NCBI RefSeq assembly: GCF_001422445.1
Contig: NZ_LMNA01000006.1
Location: forward strand, 71,106-135,105
Origin: Pseudorhodoferax sp. Leaf274
GTDB taxonomy: Bacteria > Pseudomonadota > Gammaproteobacteria > Burkholderiales > Burkholderiaceae_C
Direction: 5' to 3'
Length of the DNA: 64,000 bases
Below are positions 1 through 9,427 of the stretch, piece after piece; position 1 is the first letter of the stretch, and each line of letters begins with the position of its first letter. Below the pieces are notes generated by a model that saw nothing but the letters and a program-made list of their open reading frames with translations, searched no databases and was not told the DNA's origin. The position numbers and the translations under genes were made by a program.

Positions 1-558
1 GGCGCCATGACCAACAGCGGCAGCATGACCTTCGGCAACGACGGCGAGCTGACCTCGTCGCCGACGCTGACGTCGCTGAACCTCACGGAATCGGACGGCA
101 CCACGACCTTCCCGGTCGCCATCAACCTGGAGCGCGCGACGCAGTACGGCTCCTCGCGCTTCGGCGTGACGAAGGGGCTGGCCGACGGCCAGACCTCGGG
201 CCAGCTGACCGCCGTCAACATCAACGACAGCGGCGTGGTGCAGGGCGTCTACTCCAACGGCAAGACGCTGGCCGTCGGCCAGATCCAGCTGGCCACCTTC
301 ACCAACGCCCAGGGCCTGGCGCCGGTCGGCGGCAACCTGTGGCTGGCCACGGCCGCCTCGGGCATGACGCCCACCGCCACCGGCACGCCGGGCAGCGGCA
401 ACCTGGGCGTGGTGCGTGCCGGCACGCTGGAGGACTCCAACGTCGACCTGACCAAGGAGCTCGTGAACATGATGACCGCGCAGCGCACCTACCAGGCCAA
501 CGCGCAGACCATCAAGACGCAGGACCAGGTCCTGAACACCATCCTCAACATCCGCTAA
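1..558 (+). CDS. flgE: Flagellar hook protein FlgE, C-terminal part (runs in from the left edge)
   Basis: This is the last 185 codons of the hook subunit, which polymerises outside the cell to form the universal joint between basal body and filament. The frame is open from base 1, so the true start lies outside the window. The end of the protein carries the family C-terminal helix: a segment reading LEDSNVDLTKELVNMM, then QRTYQANAQ and a terminal LNTILNIR, as expected for FlgE/FlgF/FlgG proteins. Only 9 bases separate its stop from flgF, so it is the first visible member of the flgE-L operon. FlgE rather than FlgF or FlgG is chosen because those two genes follow directly and because the order matches the canonical operon. 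Confidence 0.93.
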   Translation, partial: GAMTNSGSMTFGNDGELTSSPTLTSLNLTESDGTTTFPVAINLERATQYGSSRFGVTKGLADGQTSGQLTAVNINDSGVVQGVYSNGKTLAVGQIQLATFTNAQGLAPVGGNLWLATAASGMTPTATGTPGSGNLGVVRAGTLEDSNVDLTKELVNMMTAQRTYQANAQTIKTQDQVLNTILNIR

Positions 559-567
559 GGCTGAGCC

Positions 568-1308
568 ATGGACCACATCATCTACACCGCGATGACCGGC
601 GCCCTCGCCGCCTCCGGACGGCAGGCGGTGTTGTCCAACAACCTCGCCAACGTCTCGACGACCGGTTTCCGGGCCGAGCTGTCGAACTTCCGTTCGGTGC
701 CGCTGAACGGCCCGGGCTCCAGCAGCCGGGTGTTCGCGCTGGAGACCACGCGCGGCCACGACGAGAAGGCCGGCCCGGTGCAGCGCACCGGCCGCAACCT
801 GGACGCCATGGCACGCGACAACGCCTGGTTCGCGGTGCAGGGGCTGGACGGCACCGAGGCCTACACGCGCGGCGGCTCCTTCGAGATCACGGCCGCCGGC
901 ACGCTCGTCACGCCGACCGGCCTGCCCGTGCTCAGCGACGGCGGCGCGCCCATCGACGTGCCGCCCAATGCCGAGATCACGCTGGGCTCGGACGGCAGCA
1001 TCACGGCCAAGGTCGGCAACCTGCCGCCCACCAACATGGGCCGGCTCAAGCTGGCCACGCCGACGGCGGAAGACAAGCTCAAGCGCAGCGACGACGGGCT
1101 GTTCCGCACCACCTCGGGCGACCCCCTGCCGAGCGATGCGAACGCACGCATGGCCGCCGGAGCGCTCGAAGGCTCGAACGTGAATGCCGTGGAAACCATG
1201 GTCGGCATGATCCAGGTGGCGCGCCAGTTCGAAGTCCAGATGCGTCTGTTGCAACTCGCCGAAGCCGGCGACAAGAGCGCCAGCCAGTTGCTGGGCACCC
1301 AAGGTTAA
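568..1308 (+). CDS. flgF: Flagellar basal-body rod protein FlgF
   Basis: This 246-residue protein is a proximal rod subunit of the flagellar drive shaft, exported through the flagellar type III apparatus without a cleaved signal. The N-terminus has the rod/hook family signature [16 protein letters not shown] at about residues 23-38. The C-terminus has the matching helix with LEGSNVNAVETMVGMI. The length is normal for FlgF. The ATG is 9 bases after flgE, and the next gene flgG starts 12 bases downstream, so the three are co-transcribed. Nothing is unusual in the sequence. Confidence 0.95.
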   Translation: MDHIIYTAMTGALAASGRQAVLSNNLANVSTTGFRAELSNFRSVPLNGPGSSSRVFALETTRGHDEKAGPVQRTGRNLDAMARDNAWFAVQGLDGTEAYTRGGSFEITAAGTLVTPTGLPVLSDGGAPIDVPPNAEITLGSDGSITAKVGNLPPTNMGRLKLATPTAEDKLKRSDDGLFRTTSGDPLPSDANARMAAGALEGSNVNAVETMVGMIQVARQFEVQMRLLQLAEAGDKSASQLLGTQG

Positions 1309-1320
1309 GAAAGGTTCGCC

Positions 1321-2103
1321 ATGATCAATTCGCTCTGGATCTCCAAGACCGGCATGGAAGCGCAGCAGACGCAGCTGGACGTCATCTCGCACAACCTGGC
1401 CAACGTCTCGACGACCGGCTTCAAGCGCTCCAACGCGGTGTTCGAAGACCTGATCTACCAGAACCTGCGCCAGGTCGGCGCCAACAACACCGAGGCCGAG
1501 CAGCTGCCCACCGGCCTGCAGCTGGGCCTGGGCGTACGCACCGTGGCCACCAGCCGGCAGTACTCGCAGGGCTCGCTGCAGCTGACGGAGAACCGCTTCG
1601 ACGTGGCCATCAACGGCAACGGCTTCTTCAACGTGCAGCTGCCCGACGGCACCGTGGGCTACACGCGCGACGGCAGCTTCGAGGTCGACTCGCAGGGCCG
1701 CCTGGTGACCTCCAACGGCCTGCCGGTGGCCAACGGCATCACGATCCCGCCCAACACCGTCAACGTCACGATCAGCGAGACGGGCGTGGTCTCGGTGGTG
1801 CTGCCGGGCAACGCGGCGCCGCAGCAGGTGGGCACGATCGCCATGTCCAACTTCGTCAACCCGCCGGGCCTGGAGCCGCGCGGCCAGAACATCTTCACCG
1901 AGACCGCCGCTTCGGGCCAGCCCCAGGGCGGCACGCCGGGCACCAACGGCCTGGGCGTGATGCGCCAGAACTACCTGGAGACGTCCAACGTCAACGTGGT
2001 GCAGGAGCTGGTGACCATGATCCAGACCCAGCGCGCCTACGAGATGAACTCCAAGGCCGTGCAGACCTCGGACCAGATGCTGCAAAAGCTCGCGCAGCTG
2101 TAG
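1321..2103 (+). CDS. flgG: Flagellar basal-body rod protein FlgG (distal rod)
   Basis: The 260-residue distal rod protein connects the proximal rod to the hook and passes through the P and L rings. The N-terminal signature [15 protein letters not shown] lies near residues 22-36. The C-terminus ends with [20 protein letters not shown] and a [13 protein letters not shown] tail, which is the hallmark of FlgG. Length and composition are typical. It begins 12 bases after flgF and is followed after 8 bases by flgH, with a GGAG ribosome-binding site overlapping its own stop region. Confidence 0.96.
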   Translation: MINSLWISKTGMEAQQTQLDVISHNLANVSTTGFKRSNAVFEDLIYQNLRQVGANNTEAEQLPTGLQLGLGVRTVATSRQYSQGSLQLTENRFDVAINGNGFFNVQLPDGTVGYTRDGSFEVDSQGRLVTSNGLPVANGITIPPNTVNVTISETGVVSVVLPGNAAPQQVGTIAMSNFVNPPGLEPRGQNIFTETAASGQPQGGTPGTNGLGVMRQNYLETSNVNVVQELVTMIQTQRAYEMNSKAVQTSDQMLQKLAQL

Positions 2104-2111
2104 GAGCGACC

Positions 2112-2801
2112 ATGGCACGCACCTCCCTCAGGCTCTGGCTGTTGGCGCTGGCGACCTTCGCGCTGGCCGGCTGCGAGACGCTGCAGCAGACCCCCAAGGT
2201 CGAATTCCCCGATCCCGCCACGCAACGGCCCGTGGCCATCGCGCCGCAGGCACCGGCCGTGGCGACGGGCGGCCTGTACTCGCAGGTGCGCTACCGGCCG
2301 CTGTTCGAGGACCGCCGCCCGCGCATGCTGGGCGACACGCTCACGGTGCAGATCGTCGAGAGCCTGAACGCCAGCCAGACCAGCACCGCCTCGGTCGACA
2401 AGACCGGCAGCGTCAGCAGCGGCGTCACCGGCTTCCCGTTCCTGTCGTCCTCGCTGCTGGGCAAGCTCAGCGTGGGCGCCGAGTCGGAAAACAAGTTCGC
2501 CGGCAACGGCGGCACCAGCGCGGCCAACACCTTCAGCGGCACCATCACCACCACCGTGGTCGACGTGCTGCCCAACGGCCACCTCGTGGTGCTGGGCGAG
2601 AAGCAGATCGGCGTGAACCAGAACGTGGACGTGCTGCGCTTCTCCGGGACGGTGGACCCGCGCGCCGTGCTGCCCGGCAGCATCGTGCCGTCGACCTCCG
2701 TGGCCAACGTGCGCGTGGAGTCGCGCGGGCGCGGCCAGCAGCAGGACGCGATGGCAATTGGCTGGCTGGCGCGGTTCTTTTTGAGCGTTCTGCCGTTCTG
2801 A
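2112..2801 (+). CDS. flgH: Flagellar L-ring lipoprotein FlgH
   Basis: This 229-residue outer-membrane lipoprotein forms the L ring around the rod. The ATG follows a GGAG site. The first 20 residues form a lipoprotein signal ending in the lipobox LAGC, so Cys21 is the expected lipidated residue. The body contains the family stretches GDTLTVQIVESLNAS, GTITTTVVDVLPNGHL and GEKQIGVNQ, and it ends in the family motif GWLARFF. The same reading frame happens to be open far upstream through flgE-flgG, but that stretch is in the wrong frame for those genes and is composition noise. The next gene is flgI, 43 bases on. Confidence 0.95.
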   Translation: MARTSLRLWLLALATFALAGCETLQQTPKVEFPDPATQRPVAIAPQAPAVATGGLYSQVRYRPLFEDRRPRMLGDTLTVQIVESLNASQTSTASVDKTGSVSSGVTGFPFLSSSLLGKLSVGAESENKFAGNGGTSAANTFSGTITTTVVDVLPNGHLVVLGEKQIGVNQNVDVLRFSGTVDPRAVLPGSIVPSTSVANVRVESRGRGQQQDAMAIGWLARFFLSVLPF

Positions 2802-2844
2802 GGCTTCGCACAATCGTGGCAGCCCTCTTATCCCGAGCACTGCC

Positions 2845-3960
2845 ATGACCTTCCTGCCACGCCTCCTGCTCCCGCTGCTCGCCGCCCTGGCGCTGCTGGC
2901 CATGCCGGCCCAGGCCATGCGCATCAAGGAAGTGGCCTCGGTGCAGGGCGTGCGCAGCAACCAGTTGACGGGCTACGGCCTGGTGGTGGGCCTGGACGGC
3001 ACCGGCGACCAGACCACGCAGATGCCCTACACCACGCAGAGCCTGTCCAACTACCTGCAGCAGCAGGGCATCGTGCTGCCGGCCAACCAGGCCTCGCAGC
3101 TGCAGCTCAAGAACGTGGCGGCGGTGCTGGTCACGGCCGAGCTGCCCGCCTTCGCGCAGCCGGGCCAGGCCATCGACGTGACGGTCTCGTCCATGGGCAA
3201 TGCCAAGTCGCTCAAGGGCGGCACGCTGATCGTCACGCCGCTGCGCGGTGCCGACGGCGAGGTCTACGCGCTGGCCCAGGGCAACCTGGTGGTGGCCGGT
3301 GCCGGCGCTGCCGCCGGCGGCAGCAAGGTGCAGATCAACCACCTGTCGGCCGGCCGCATCCCGGGCGGCGGCCAGGTCGAGCGCAGCGTGCCCACGCCGC
3401 TGCAGGACGGCGACCACATCACGCTGGGCCTGGATGCCTCGGACTTCCAGACCGCGCGCCGCGTGGCCAGCGTCATCAACGAGAAGCTGGGCCAGGGCCT
3501 GGCGCAGGCGCTGGACGGCCGCACGGTGCAGGTGCGCGCGCCCACCACGCCGCATGCGCGCGTGAACTTCATCGCCGAGCTGGAGGAGCTGCGCTTCGAC
3601 AAGGCCGTTCCCTCGGCCAAGGTGGTCATCAACTCGCGCACGGGCTCCATCGTGCTGAACCAGGCCGTGACGCTGGGGCCCTGCGCCATCGCGCACGGCA
3701 ACCTGTCGGTCAGCATCGCCACCACGCCGGTGATCAGCCAGCCGGCGCCGTTCTCGCAGGGGCAGACGGTGGTCACGCAGCAATCGGACATCTCGGTCAA
3801 GCAGGAGCCGGGCAAACTGCTGCAGCTGCAGGGCGCGCCCCAGCTGGGCGACGTGGTGCGCGCGCTGAACGCGCTGGGCGCCACGCCGCAGGACCTGCTG
3901 GCCATCCTGCAGGCCATCAAGGCCGCGGGCGCCCTCAATGCCGAGCTGGAGGTGATTTGA
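2845..3960 (+). CDS. flgI: Flagellar P-ring protein FlgI
   Basis: This 371-residue periplasmic protein assembles into the P ring in the peptidoglycan layer. It has a Sec signal peptide of about 24 residues ending in MPAQA. The mature protein starts with the conserved RIKEVASVQGVRSNQLTGYG, followed by GLVVGLDGTGD, LKNVAAVLVTA and the C-terminal VVRALNALGATPQDLLAILQ. All are FlgI hallmarks, and the length is normal. The gene is followed after 1 base by flgJ, which suggests translational coupling. Confidence 0.96.
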   Translation: MTFLPRLLLPLLAALALLAMPAQAMRIKEVASVQGVRSNQLTGYGLVVGLDGTGDQTTQMPYTTQSLSNYLQQQGIVLPANQASQLQLKNVAAVLVTAELPAFAQPGQAIDVTVSSMGNAKSLKGGTLIVTPLRGADGEVYALAQGNLVVAGAGAAAGGSKVQINHLSAGRIPGGGQVERSVPTPLQDGDHITLGLDASDFQTARRVASVINEKLGQGLAQALDGRTVQVRAPTTPHARVNFIAELEELRFDKAVPSAKVVINSRTGSIVLNQAVTLGPCAIAHGNLSVSIATTPVISQPAPFSQGQTVVTQQSDISVKQEPGKLLQLQGAPQLGDVVRALNALGATPQDLLAILQAIKAAGALNAELEVI

Positions 3961-3961
3961 G

Positions 3962-4828
3962 ATGTCGCTCTCGCCGCTGGTCACCAACAACAACGCGCTC
4001 GCCGCCGATGCCCGCTCGCTGGATTCGCTGAAGGCGCAGGCCGGCAAGGACGGCGCCGGCGCCGTCAAGGAAGCGGCCAAGCAGCTCGAATCGCTGTTCA
4101 TGCGCGAGCTGATCAAGAGCATGCGCGACGCGACCATGAAGTCCGGCCTGTTCGACAGCCCGCAGAGCGAGATCAGCAAGGACCTGCTGGACCAGCAGCT
4201 GTCGGTCTCCATGTCCGGCCTGCCGGGCGGGCTGTCCGCGGCCATCGAGCGCCAGCTCTCGCGCCACACGGTGTCCATGGACAACACGCGCGTGCTGCCG
4301 CCGTCCGAGGATGCCGGCAAGGTGTCGCGCGCCGGCGCCGGCAGCGGCGGCAGCGCCAAGCACGGCTTCGTGCAGCAGCACCAGGATGCGGCCGAGCGCA
4401 TCGAGCAGCAGAGCGGCATCCCGGCCAGCTACATGATCGGCCAGGCCGCGCACGAGACGGGCTGGGGCAAGCGCGAGATCAAGCACAGCGACGGCAGCAC
4501 CTCGTTCAACCTGTTCGGCATCAAGGCCGGCCCGGGCTGGACCGGCAAGGTGGCCGAGGTGACGACCACCGAATACGTGAACGGCGAGGCGCGCAAGGTC
4601 AAGGCCAAGTTCCGCGCCTACGACTCCTACGAGGACTCGTTCCGCGACTACGCGCAGATGATCACCAACAGCCCGCGCTACGAGAAGGTGCTCAGCAAGA
4701 CCGCCTCGCCGCTGGCCTTCGCCACCGAACTCAAGCGCGCCGGCTACGCCACCGACCCGGACTACGCCGGCAAGCTCAGCCGCGTGATCAACAGCACGCT
4801 GCAGGTGCAGCGCGCCTTGAACGCCTAG
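3962..4828 (+). CDS. flgJ: FlgJ: rod cap fused to peptidoglycan hydrolase
   Basis: This 288-residue protein is exported to the periplasm, where it helps rod assembly and opens the murein for the growing rod. Residues about 35-100 form the rod-scaffold domain, with QLESLFMRELIKSMRDA and the FDSPQSEISKDLLDQQL region. After a Ser/Gly linker, residues about 130-288 form a GH73-type glucosaminidase domain. In that domain QAAHETGWGKREI places the catalytic Glu at residue 165, and FNLFGIK follows. Dual-domain FlgJ is the usual form in beta- and gammaproteobacteria. It lies between flgI (1 base) and flgK (13 bases). Confidence 0.95.
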   Translation: MSLSPLVTNNNALAADARSLDSLKAQAGKDGAGAVKEAAKQLESLFMRELIKSMRDATMKSGLFDSPQSEISKDLLDQQLSVSMSGLPGGLSAAIERQLSRHTVSMDNTRVLPPSEDAGKVSRAGAGSGGSAKHGFVQQHQDAAERIEQQSGIPASYMIGQAAHETGWGKREIKHSDGSTSFNLFGIKAGPGWTGKVAEVTTTEYVNGEARKVKAKFRAYDSYEDSFRDYAQMITNSPRYEKVLSKTASPLAFATELKRAGYATDPDYAGKLSRVINSTLQVQRALNA

Positions 4829-4841
4829 AAGCGGCTGCGGC

Positions 4842-6737
4842 ATGAGCAACATCCTCAACGTCGGCGTCCGCGCGCTGCAGGCCAACCAGGCCGCGCTGTC
4901 GACCACCGGCCACAACATCGCCAACAACGCCACCGTGGGCTACTCGCGCCAGGTGGTCAAGCTGGCGACGGTGGAGGGGCAGTATTCCGGCGGCGGCTAC
5001 ATCGGCAAGGGCGTGGAGGTGGCGGCCATCGAGCGCGTCTACGACGCCTACCTGTCGCGCCAGGCTGCGCTGACCAAGTCGGTGTCGGCGCAGGACGTGG
5101 CCCGCGCCGAGAAGCTGCTGCAGCTCGAAGGACTGTTCAGCACCGGCACCACGGGCCTGGGCGCATCCGTCAGCGAACTCATGAACGCGTTCTCGGACGT
5201 GGCCAGCGCCCCGACCGACCTGACGGCGCGCACCGTGGCGCTGACACGCGCCTCGGAAACGGCCTCCCGCTTCAACGACACGGCCGCGCAACTGGCCAAC
5301 CTGCAGCGCGGGCTGACCGAGGAACTGCAGAACAGCGTGGCGACCGTGAACACGTTGGCCGCCAGCATCGCCGACGTGAACCGCCAGATCCAGGCGGTGT
5401 CCGGCCTGAACGAGTCGCCCAACGACCTGCTGGACCGGCGCGACCAGCTCATCAGCGAGATGAACAAGTACGTCCAGACCACCACGCTGGAGAACAACGA
5501 CGGCACCGTCAACGTGTTCGTCGCGCAGAGCCAGCCGCTGGTGCTGGGCACGCGGCCGATGGAGCTCAAGGTGGCGAACGACCCGCTGGACGCCACGCGC
5601 ACCGAACTGCGCCTGGTCAACGGCAACACCGAGCTCAAGCTGCAGGACACGATGCTGGCCGGCGGCTCGCTGTCGGGCCTGATGCGCTTTCAGAACGAAG
5701 ACCTGGCCGAGGCGCAGAACCTGCTGGGCCGCATGGTGGTGTCGCTCACCACCGTCATCAACGACCAGCACAAGCTGGGCCTGGACCTGGACGGCGACGC
5801 CGGCAGCGACCTGTTCACACCGGTGACGATGGCCGACGGTGCGCCCTTCGTCAACAACGCCGGCTCGGCGACCATCGGCATCAGCGTGGCCAACGCGAGC
5901 CAGCTGCGCGCGTCCGACTACCGCGTGACCTTCACCACGCCGACCGACTACACGGTGACGCGGCTGTCCGACAACGCCACGGTGGCGGTCGACCCCGGCC
6001 CGCCGCCCACCGCGGACGGCCTGGCGCTGAACATCGGGGGCGGCGCGGCGGCCACCGGCGACAGCTTCCTGCTGCGGCCCTATGCCCAGGCCGCCGGCAA
6101 CATGCACACGCTGTTCGCCTCGCCGCGCGACCTGGCCGTGGCCAGCCCGGTGCAGGCCAACATGGGCACCACCAACACCGGCGGCCTGACCGTGGGCAAG
6201 CTGGCCGCGGGCTCGGTGCCGGTGCCGGCGAACGTGACCATCACCTTCACGAGCGGCACCCAGTACACGCGCTCGGACGTGCCCGGAACCTTCGCCTACA
6301 GCCCGGGCACGCCGATCACCTACGACGGCAACACGCCGCCCGCCTGGACGCTCACGATGACCGGCGCGCCGCAGGCCGGCGACACGCTGACGGTGGGCGC
6401 CATCAACCCGGCCTATGCGCCGCTGGACTCCGGCAACGCCAAGGCCTTGATGGACCTGCGCGACATGAAGCTGTTCGACGGTGCGCCGCTGACGGACGGC
6501 TATGCCTCGCTGATCGCCAGCGTGGGCGTGCGGGCGCAGAGCGCGCAGTATTCGGCCGATGTGTCCAAGTCCATCGCCGACGGCATGGAAGCGCAGCGCG
6601 CCGGCGTCTCGGGCGTGAACCTGGACGAAGAAGCCGCCAAGCTGATCCAGTACCAGCAGGCCTACCAGGCATCGGCCAAGATGCTGCAGGTGGCGCAGAG
6701 CATCTTCGACAGCCTGATCTCGACCATCGCACGCTGA
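4842..6737 (+). CDS. flgK: Flagellar hook-associated protein 1 FlgK
   Basis: This 631-residue junction protein joins hook and filament. The N-terminus has LSTTGHNIANNATVGYSRQ, the typical hook-associated protein signature. The C-terminus has GVNLDEEAAKLIQYQQAYQA followed by a helix ending in IFDSLI. The middle, residues about 350-560, is a variable, surface-exposed region rich in Thr, Gly and Ala, as is common in this family. It is followed after 13 bases by flgL, and the pair is normally expressed as late class genes. The length is within the usual range. Confidence 0.95.
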   Translation: MSNILNVGVRALQANQAALSTTGHNIANNATVGYSRQVVKLATVEGQYSGGGYIGKGVEVAAIERVYDAYLSRQAALTKSVSAQDVARAEKLLQLEGLFSTGTTGLGASVSELMNAFSDVASAPTDLTARTVALTRASETASRFNDTAAQLANLQRGLTEELQNSVATVNTLAASIADVNRQIQAVSGLNESPNDLLDRRDQLISEMNKYVQTTTLENNDGTVNVFVAQSQPLVLGTRPMELKVANDPLDATRTELRLVNGNTELKLQDTMLAGGSLSGLMRFQNEDLAEAQNLLGRMVVSLTTVINDQHKLGLDLDGDAGSDLFTPVTMADGAPFVNNAGSATIGISVANASQLRASDYRVTFTTPTDYTVTRLSDNATVAVDPGPPPTADGLALNIGGGAAATGDSFLLRPYAQAAGNMHTLFASPRDLAVASPVQANMGTTNTGGLTVGKLAAGSVPVPANVTITFTSGTQYTRSDVPGTFAYSPGTPITYDGNTPPAWTLTMTGAPQAGDTLTVGAINPAYAPLDSGNAKALMDLRDMKLFDGAPLTDGYASLIASVGVRAQSAQYSADVSKSIADGMEAQRAGVSGVNLDEEAAKLIQYQQAYQASAKMLQVAQSIFDSLISTIAR

Positions 6738-6750
6738 GAGCAGAGAGGCC

Positions 6751-8016
6751 ATGGCCAATACCTTCACCCGCCTGGGCACCGCCAACACCTTCGACGCTGC
6801 GCGGCAGACGCTGCAGACGCGCCAGTCCACGCTCGCCGACCTGCAGGCCAAGCTGACCGAGGGCAAGCGCGTGGTGCGCCCCAGCGACGACCCGACCTCG
6901 GCCGCGCAGGCCGAGCGCGCGCAGACGCGCATCGCCCGCATCACGGTGGAGCAGCGCGCGCTGGAGACGCAGAAGAGCGCCATCGCGCTCGGCGAATCCA
7001 CGCTCGGCGATGCGACCACGCTGCTGCAGCAGTTCCGCGACCTGCTGGTGCAGGCCGGCAACGGCGCCAACAGCCCGACCGAGCGCGAGACCATCGCCAA
7101 GCAGCTCGTGGGCCTGCGCGACGAGCTGGTCACGCTGGCCAACCGCAAGGACGCCAACGGGCTGCCGCTGTTCCATGGCCTGGGCAGCACGTCCGCGCCG
7201 TTCGAGGTCAGTGCCGACGGCACGGTGCCCGACCCCGACTACAGCTTCAACGGCCTGGCGGGCCAGGTCGGTGCCAACGACGTGGCCATCCCCGGCACGC
7301 TGGACGGGCGCGCCACCTGGATGGACGTGCCCGAGAGCAACGGCGTGTTCAAGGTCAGCCTGGGCGCGGGCAACACCGGCCGGCTGTACGCGGATGTGGG
7401 CCTGGTCAAGGACGCCTCGCTGATGGGCAGCGAGGGCACGGACTTCTCGCTGACCTTCCACGTGGACGCGGCCACCGGCGCCATGCGCTACGACGTCACC
7501 AACAACACCACCGGCGTGGTCACCACGGGCCAGCCCTACAAGGAGAACCAGACCATCACGCTGGGCGGCATCTCCATGGTGGTCAAGGGCGTCCCGGCCG
7601 AAGGCGACCAGCTGGAGGTCGATGCCACGGTGCCCAGCGAGCGGCCCAGCATCTTCGGCGTGCTCGACCGCGCCATCGCCGGCATGTACGAGCCCGGCAG
7701 TTCGATCAAGGGCGCCTCCAGCACCAACGCCAACTTCAACCACGAGCTGGCGATCTCGCTGGCCCAGGTGGACACCAGCCTGGAACGCATCGGCGCCATG
7801 CGCGGGCGCGCGGGCGACCTGCTCAACCGCGCGGACCGCATCCACGACACCCAGGAAGACCGCAACGTGCAGGCCGAGGGCGACCGTTCGCGTGCCGAGG
7901 ACATGGACATGATCCAGGGCCTGTCGGACTTCCAGAACCAGCAGACGAGCTACCAGGTCGCACTGCAGACCTACGCCTCGATCCAGAAACTCTCGCTGTT
8001 CGACTTCATCCGGTGA
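6751..8016 (+). CDS. flgL: Flagellar hook-associated protein 3 FlgL
   Basis: This 421-residue protein is the second junction protein between hook and flagellin filament. The N-terminal coiled segment reads QTLQTRQSTLADLQAKLTEGKRVVRPSDDPTSAAQAERA in style, with the flagellin-like RPSDDPT motif near residue 47. The C-terminal helix ends DFQNQQTSYQVALQTYASIQ followed by LSLFDFI. The length is typical. It ends the flg operon in this window: the next stretch is a hairpin-rich spacer and the following gene has its own ribosome-binding site. Confidence 0.94.
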   Translation: MANTFTRLGTANTFDAARQTLQTRQSTLADLQAKLTEGKRVVRPSDDPTSAAQAERAQTRIARITVEQRALETQKSAIALGESTLGDATTLLQQFRDLLVQAGNGANSPTERETIAKQLVGLRDELVTLANRKDANGLPLFHGLGSTSAPFEVSADGTVPDPDYSFNGLAGQVGANDVAIPGTLDGRATWMDVPESNGVFKVSLGAGNTGRLYADVGLVKDASLMGSEGTDFSLTFHVDAATGAMRYDVTNNTTGVVTTGQPYKENQTITLGGISMVVKGVPAEGDQLEVDATVPSERPSIFGVLDRAIAGMYEPGSSIKGASSTNANFNHELAISLAQVDTSLERIGAMRGRAGDLLNRADRIHDTQEDRNVQAEGDRSRAEDMDMIQGLSDFQNQQTSYQVALQTYASIQKLSLFDFIR

Positions 8017-8029
8017 CATGAAACCACCC

Positions 8030-8160
8030 CGTTGGGCTGGCTCACTTCGTGCAGCCAGCCGATACCCCTCAAGGGGCGCACCCGGCGGCCTGGCGGAGCC
8101 AGTTCCGCGGCTGCGCTGACATGGCCTGCTCCGCGGCCACTGGACCAGTGGCTTGCCGGC
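8030..8160. repeat. Hairpin-rich intergenic repeat cluster after flgL
   Basis: The 211-base gap between flgL and the next gene is filled with perfect short inverted repeats. GGCTGGCT (8035-8042) pairs with AGCCAGCC (8053-8060). CCCCT (8065-8069) pairs with AGGGG (8072-8076). CCACTGG (8137-8143) pairs with CCAGTGG (8145-8151) across a single A. Blocks of this wording recur between genes in Comamonadaceae genomes, as I recall it. No U-run follows the first stem, so it is not a textbook terminator, though it may end or stabilise the flg transcript. Confidence 0.55.
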
Positions 8161-8227
8161 GGGGTCTGTCTTGTGCGGATGGCGTGCCGGCACAATGCAC
8201 ACTTGAGATTTCAGGTCGCGAGGAGAC

Positions 8228-9427
8228 ATGACGCAATCGGTCGTCGGCAGCATCACCCTGGGCTACCGCCCGCTCTGGAACCAGGCCCGCGAGCTCCAGG
8301 CCGTGCAGCTGTTCGTCGAGGCGGCCCAGGGCGGCGCCATCGACGCCGTGCATTTCGTGGCCGCGCTGCAGGAACTCTCGTCCATGGCCACGCCGCAGCT
8401 GCTGCTGTCCATGCAGAACAAGCGCCTGCTGTCCGACATGCTGGCGCATGCGCCGGCCGGCGACTACTGGATCGAGGTGCGTGGCGAGTGGCTGGCCGAG
8501 CCTGACATCTACGAGCGCGCCCAGGCCGCCCACGCGCGTGGCCTGCAGCTGGTGTGGCGCGGCGCGCTGGAGGATTGGCCGAAGGCGCCGCTGCAGCCCT
8601 GCTTCTTCCTGCGCATGCTGAGCATGTCGCCGCTGACGGCGGCCACGGTGCTGCAGGCCACCGCCGCCGGCCGGCCGGTGGACCTGTCCGTCGCGTCCGG
8701 CCAGATCATCGAGGGTGTGCAGAGCCGCGCGCTGGCCGACCTGTGCCTGGACCGTGCCGGCGCGCTGGCGATCGCGGGCTGGCCGTCCGAAGACGTGCTG
8801 CACGCGCACCGCCACCAGCCCGTGGCGCCCGACGGCGAGGTGATCCGCCGCGCCGGCAAGGCGGTGGACCAGGACCAGTCGATGGAGCAGATCGAGGCCG
8901 TGGTGCGCGAGGAACCGGTGCTGGCCTACCGCTTCCTGTCGTTCACCAACTCGGCCGCCATGGCCGGGCGCGGCGGCATCGACTCCGTGCGCCACGGCCT
9001 GATGATGCTGGGCTACGGCGCGCTCGGCCGCTGGCTGGCCGACCAGGGCGCGCACGCCGCCACCGACATCGACCTGCGCCCGGTCAAGGCCCAGATGGTG
9101 CTGCGTGCGCGGCTGACCGAACACCTGCTGAACGCCGGCGCCGAAGACAGCCTGCGGCGCGAGGTCTACCTGTGCGGCCTGTTCGCCGAGCTCGACCTGC
9201 TGCTGCACGAGCCGCTGGGCGTGGTGCTGAACCGGCTGCCGCTGTCCGAGCGCATCTACGCCGCCGCCGTCAAGCGCAGCGGCCCCTACGCCCCGGCCCT
9301 GCAGGCGGCGCGCGCCATGGAGGGCGACGACACGCCCGCGCTGCGCGCGGTCTGCCGCGCCCACGGCATCGGGGTCGAGGAGGCCAACCGGCAGTTGCTG
9401 CGGGCGCTGGTGGGGGCGCGGCGCTAG
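8228..9427 (+). CDS. Degenerate EAL-HDOD signalling protein
   Basis: This 399-residue protein looks like the YuxH type: an EAL-like N-terminal half (about residues 1-195) followed by an HDOD domain (about 195-385). The N-terminal half keeps the fold pattern, for example FVAALQELSSMATPQLLLSM and GLQLVWRGALEDWPK, but I see no intact EAL catalytic motif, so c-di-GMP hydrolysis is unlikely. The HDOD half includes VVREEPVLAYRFLSFTNSAA and the SVRHGLMMLGYGALGRWL segment. Such proteins usually act as signalling adaptors. Its place directly after the flagellar operon suggests a motility-related role, which is inference. GAGGAGAC lies just before the ATG. The 211 bases downstream (9428-9638) hold no gene that I recognise. 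Confidence 0.8.
   Translation: MTQSVVGSITLGYRPLWNQARELQAVQLFVEAAQGGAIDAVHFVAALQELSSMATPQLLLSMQNKRLLSDMLAHAPAGDYWIEVRGEWLAEPDIYERAQAAHARGLQLVWRGALEDWPKAPLQPCFFLRMLSMSPLTAATVLQATAAGRPVDLSVASGQIIEGVQSRALADLCLDRAGALAIAGWPSEDVLHAHRHQPVAPDGEVIRRAGKAVDQDQSMEQIEAVVREEPVLAYRFLSFTNSAAMAGRGGIDSVRHGLMMLGYGALGRWLADQGAHAATDIDLRPVKAQMVLRARLTEHLLNAGAEDSLRREVYLCGLFAELDLLLHEPLGVVLNRLPLSERIYAAAVKRSGPYAPALQAARAMEGDDTPALRAVCRAHGIGVEEANRQLLRALVGARR

Noticed and set aside
339-2801. An 820-codon open frame across flgE to flgH
   Set aside because: Only the last 229 codons are FlgH. The upstream part is in a different frame from the real flgE, flgF and flgG genes and is Arg/Ala/Gly-rich composition noise of GC-rich DNA.
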